A DNA stretch of 62,932 nt from an uncultured Eubacteriales bacterium (GTDB lineage: Bacteria > Bacillota > Clostridia > Oscillospirales > Acutalibacteraceae), in NCBI GenBank assembly GCA_934486705.1, contig CAKSQS010000011.1, forward strand, positions 1-62,932, written 5' to 3'. Positions 61,658 through 62,932 of this stretch are shown here, one piece after another. Every line of letters starts with the position of its first letter. Positions within the stretch are counted from its first letter, which is position 1. The notes beneath the pieces were generated by a model. The model made no database searches and was not told the origin of the DNA. It was given only the letters and a program-made list of their open reading frames with translations. A program made the translations under genes and the position numbers.

Positions 61658-62461
61658 ATGAATGCTTCTGATAGATTTTTAAATTATGTAAGGTTTGAAA
61701 CCACTTCGGATGAGGAAAGCGCGACCTGCCAAAAGGAAACCGGATTTTTCTTTTTGCCTGTTTCTGTTGCAAATGAGCTTGTGAGCTACGGTAAATGCAG
61801 CGAAATGGACGCGGTGCTTGATCTATGGATAAATACCGTATATAACGATTCGCAGGTACAGGGCAGCGATGTAAGCCCGCTTGTATATATAAGAAACGGC
61901 ACGGGCAAGCCGCTTTTAAGCTGTGAAGATTTAGCGCGGCGCTGGGGTATTTCAAAGGCTACGGCAAGCAGGTATCTTAATAAGCTAAAAAAGTAAGACT
62001 ACATAATGACGGTCAGCTTTGCAGGTTCGCACGGCAGCGCGATATATATTAAACGCTTTCTGTCAACAATGTTTCAAATATCCGATGTTCTTGTAGATAA
62101 AGACGAGCTTGCAATGGCGCTTAATATTGAGCTTAAAATACCCGATGAAAGCCCCGAAACGGAAGAACAACCCGAAAATATCCGCGTTTCAAATTATTTA
62201 AACAGCGTTTCAAAAATGGCGATTTGCGCGGTTATAGAAAAAGTCGGAAAAATCCTTTCATTACAGGGCTTCCCGTGCTATTTATGTCCTAAAACCGAAT
62301 ATATGTTATTACCTTTATCCGAATGCAAGGAAACAAGTATATTACCTGTAAGATATACAGATACGGGCAAGTTAAGATTTCTGCTCGTTATAAACTGTTC
62401 GGGGAAAGAAATTTTCCGATTTGATATTTCTATGCAAAGGAGCGAGGAAAATGCCGAATAA
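61658..62461 (+). pseudogene. Helix-turn-helix regulatory protein split by an in-frame TAA
   Basis: Codons run from ATG 61658 (112 residues, ending LARRWGISKATASRYLNKLKK, a helix-turn-helix) to a TAA at 61994-61996. They continue in the same frame as DYIMTVSFAG...FQISDVLVDKDELAMALNIE to the stop at 62459-62461. Both parts look like one ~267-residue protein: the HTH recognition helix is normally followed directly by a DYI-x-x-VSF strand. A single base change, such as GAA to TAA, would explain the break. The second half has an ATG at 62006, with no good ribosome binding site. The promoter and first ribosome binding site (AAGGGG) look intact. It may be a recent pseudogene, or be read through. 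Confidence 0.75.
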
Positions 62462-62932
62462 AAAGCAAGCCGAGATAAAAGAAACCCCGGAATACCACAA
62501 TACATATCTGCTGCTTAAAAAATACCGTGATGTAGTATGGAATCTTGAGTTGTCTGTTCAGCGGGTCAGAAATAAATTCCGCATTGAAATGGGAAGCAGT
62601 ATAGAGGATTTTTTAGAGTCGGCATATATAGCGGGCTTGGATTTCTCTGCATCCGGACTTACCGAATACACAAAAAACATTGAGGAAAGTCGGCAAATGC
62701 TGCGGCTTATTGAGTCAGCGGTGGAAATGCTTAGATATAAGCATAAAAACGGGAAAATGTATTACTGGATACTGTATTATGCTTTTTTATCACCTCAGCA
62801 GTATAAAAACGCAGGAGAGATAATAGAGCAGCTGTTGCCGCATATAAGCGACATTAGCTATCGGACATATTACCGTAAACGCAGGGACGCCATAAGCTCT
62901 CTTTCCTGCATTCTTTGGGGATATACGGAAAG
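62451..62932 (+). CDS. Hypothetical protein, possible ArpU/RinA-like regulator; 3' end outside window
   Basis: An open frame of 160 codons from ATG 62451 (AAGGAGCGAGG nine bases ahead) runs off the end of the window. It overlaps the preceding gene by 11 bp, which suggests coupling. The protein is mainly helical and charged. The last visible part, SYRTYYRKRRDAISSLSCILWGY, resembles the C-terminal helix-turn-helix of ArpU/RinA-type phage transcription activators. This resemblance is weak evidence. With the split HTH gene upstream it may form a small regulatory pair, possibly of mobile-element origin. Confidence 0.6.
   Translation, partial: MPNKKQAEIKETPEYHNTYLLLKKYRDVVWNLELSVQRVRNKFRIEMGSSIEDFLESAYIAGLDFSASGLTEYTKNIEESRQMLRLIESAVEMLRYKHKNGKMYYWILYYAFLSPQQYKNAGEIIEQLLPHISDISYRTYYRKRRDAISSLSCILWGYTE

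Noticed and set aside
1..62932. CRISPR array or intact insertion sequence
   Set aside because: No direct repeats with regular spacers of CRISPR size and no transposase gene were seen. The only mobile-element gene is the integrase part at the left end.

Overview
The window looks like a chromosomal segment of an anaerobic, spore-forming gut Firmicute, probably Clostridia of the Oscillospiraceae/Ruminococcaceae type. The grounds are a low-to-mid GC coding style, AGGAGG-type ribosome binding sites, sigma-A promoters with 16-18 bp spacers, sporulation genes (YlmC/YmxH-like, SpoIVB-like), a CdaA/CdaR pair, YbbR, YesL and DegV family genes, and three secreted proteins carrying dockerin modules. The species call is an inference.

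Layout. (i) 1-1.75 kb: the end of an integrated mobile element (C-terminal part of a tyrosine recombinase, an XRE-type regulator) lying against the 3' end of tRNA-Pro(TGG). (ii) 2.1-8.7 kb: housekeeping genes cdaA-cdaR, a small membrane protein, recD2, comF and an mreB homologue. (iii) 8.7-13.3 kb, minus strand: a malto-oligosaccharide operon (binding lipoprotein, two permeases, 4-alpha-glucanotransferase) behind a promoter with a palindrome over its -10. (iv) 13.5-17.0 kb: degV, a small tail-anchored protein, two membrane proteins and the ylmC-like gene. (v) 17.1-59.5 kb: a large glycan-utilisation island. (vi) 59.5-62.9 kb: mgtC, a SpoIVB-like protease, a helix-turn-helix gene split by an in-frame TAA, and a partial gene running off the window.

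The island carries an O-acetylesterase with dockerin, a cytoplasmic GH2 enzyme and SGNH esterase, a GH36 alpha-galactosidase, a 1703-residue GH31 enzyme with dockerin, a LacI regulator, a 1941-residue membrane-anchored repeat protein, a binding lipoprotein, a second membrane-anchored GH31, a binding protein fused to a carbohydrate-binding module, two permease pairs separated by an NHL/YIP1 protein and a DUF5696-type protein, a sugar isomerase/epimerase, and a GLUG-dockerin-CE2 esterase. A plausible flow is: surface esterases and GH31 enzymes trim an acetylated, alpha-linked glycan; the big repeat proteins hold it; two ABC importers take up the products; and GH2, GH36, the SGNH esterase and the isomerase finish the work inside. 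No transport ATPase is encoded here, so one encoded elsewhere (MsmX type) is probably shared.

Four observations stand out. A divergent direct repeat made of the ylmC tail and the spoIVB head flanks the island (about 17.0 kb and 60.3 kb) and marks its probable borders. An 11-bp palindrome, TTTAA(C/G)TTAAA, occurs six times, only in the three intergenic regions ahead of the dockerin-GH31 gene, lacI and the GLUG-CE2 gene, and is a strong candidate operator. A roughly 200-residue beta-sandwich-like domain with a W-x-W...GFGA signature occurs 12 times in three proteins. Finally, a nested inverted repeat with DnaA-box-like sequences lies at 14.57-14.70 kb.
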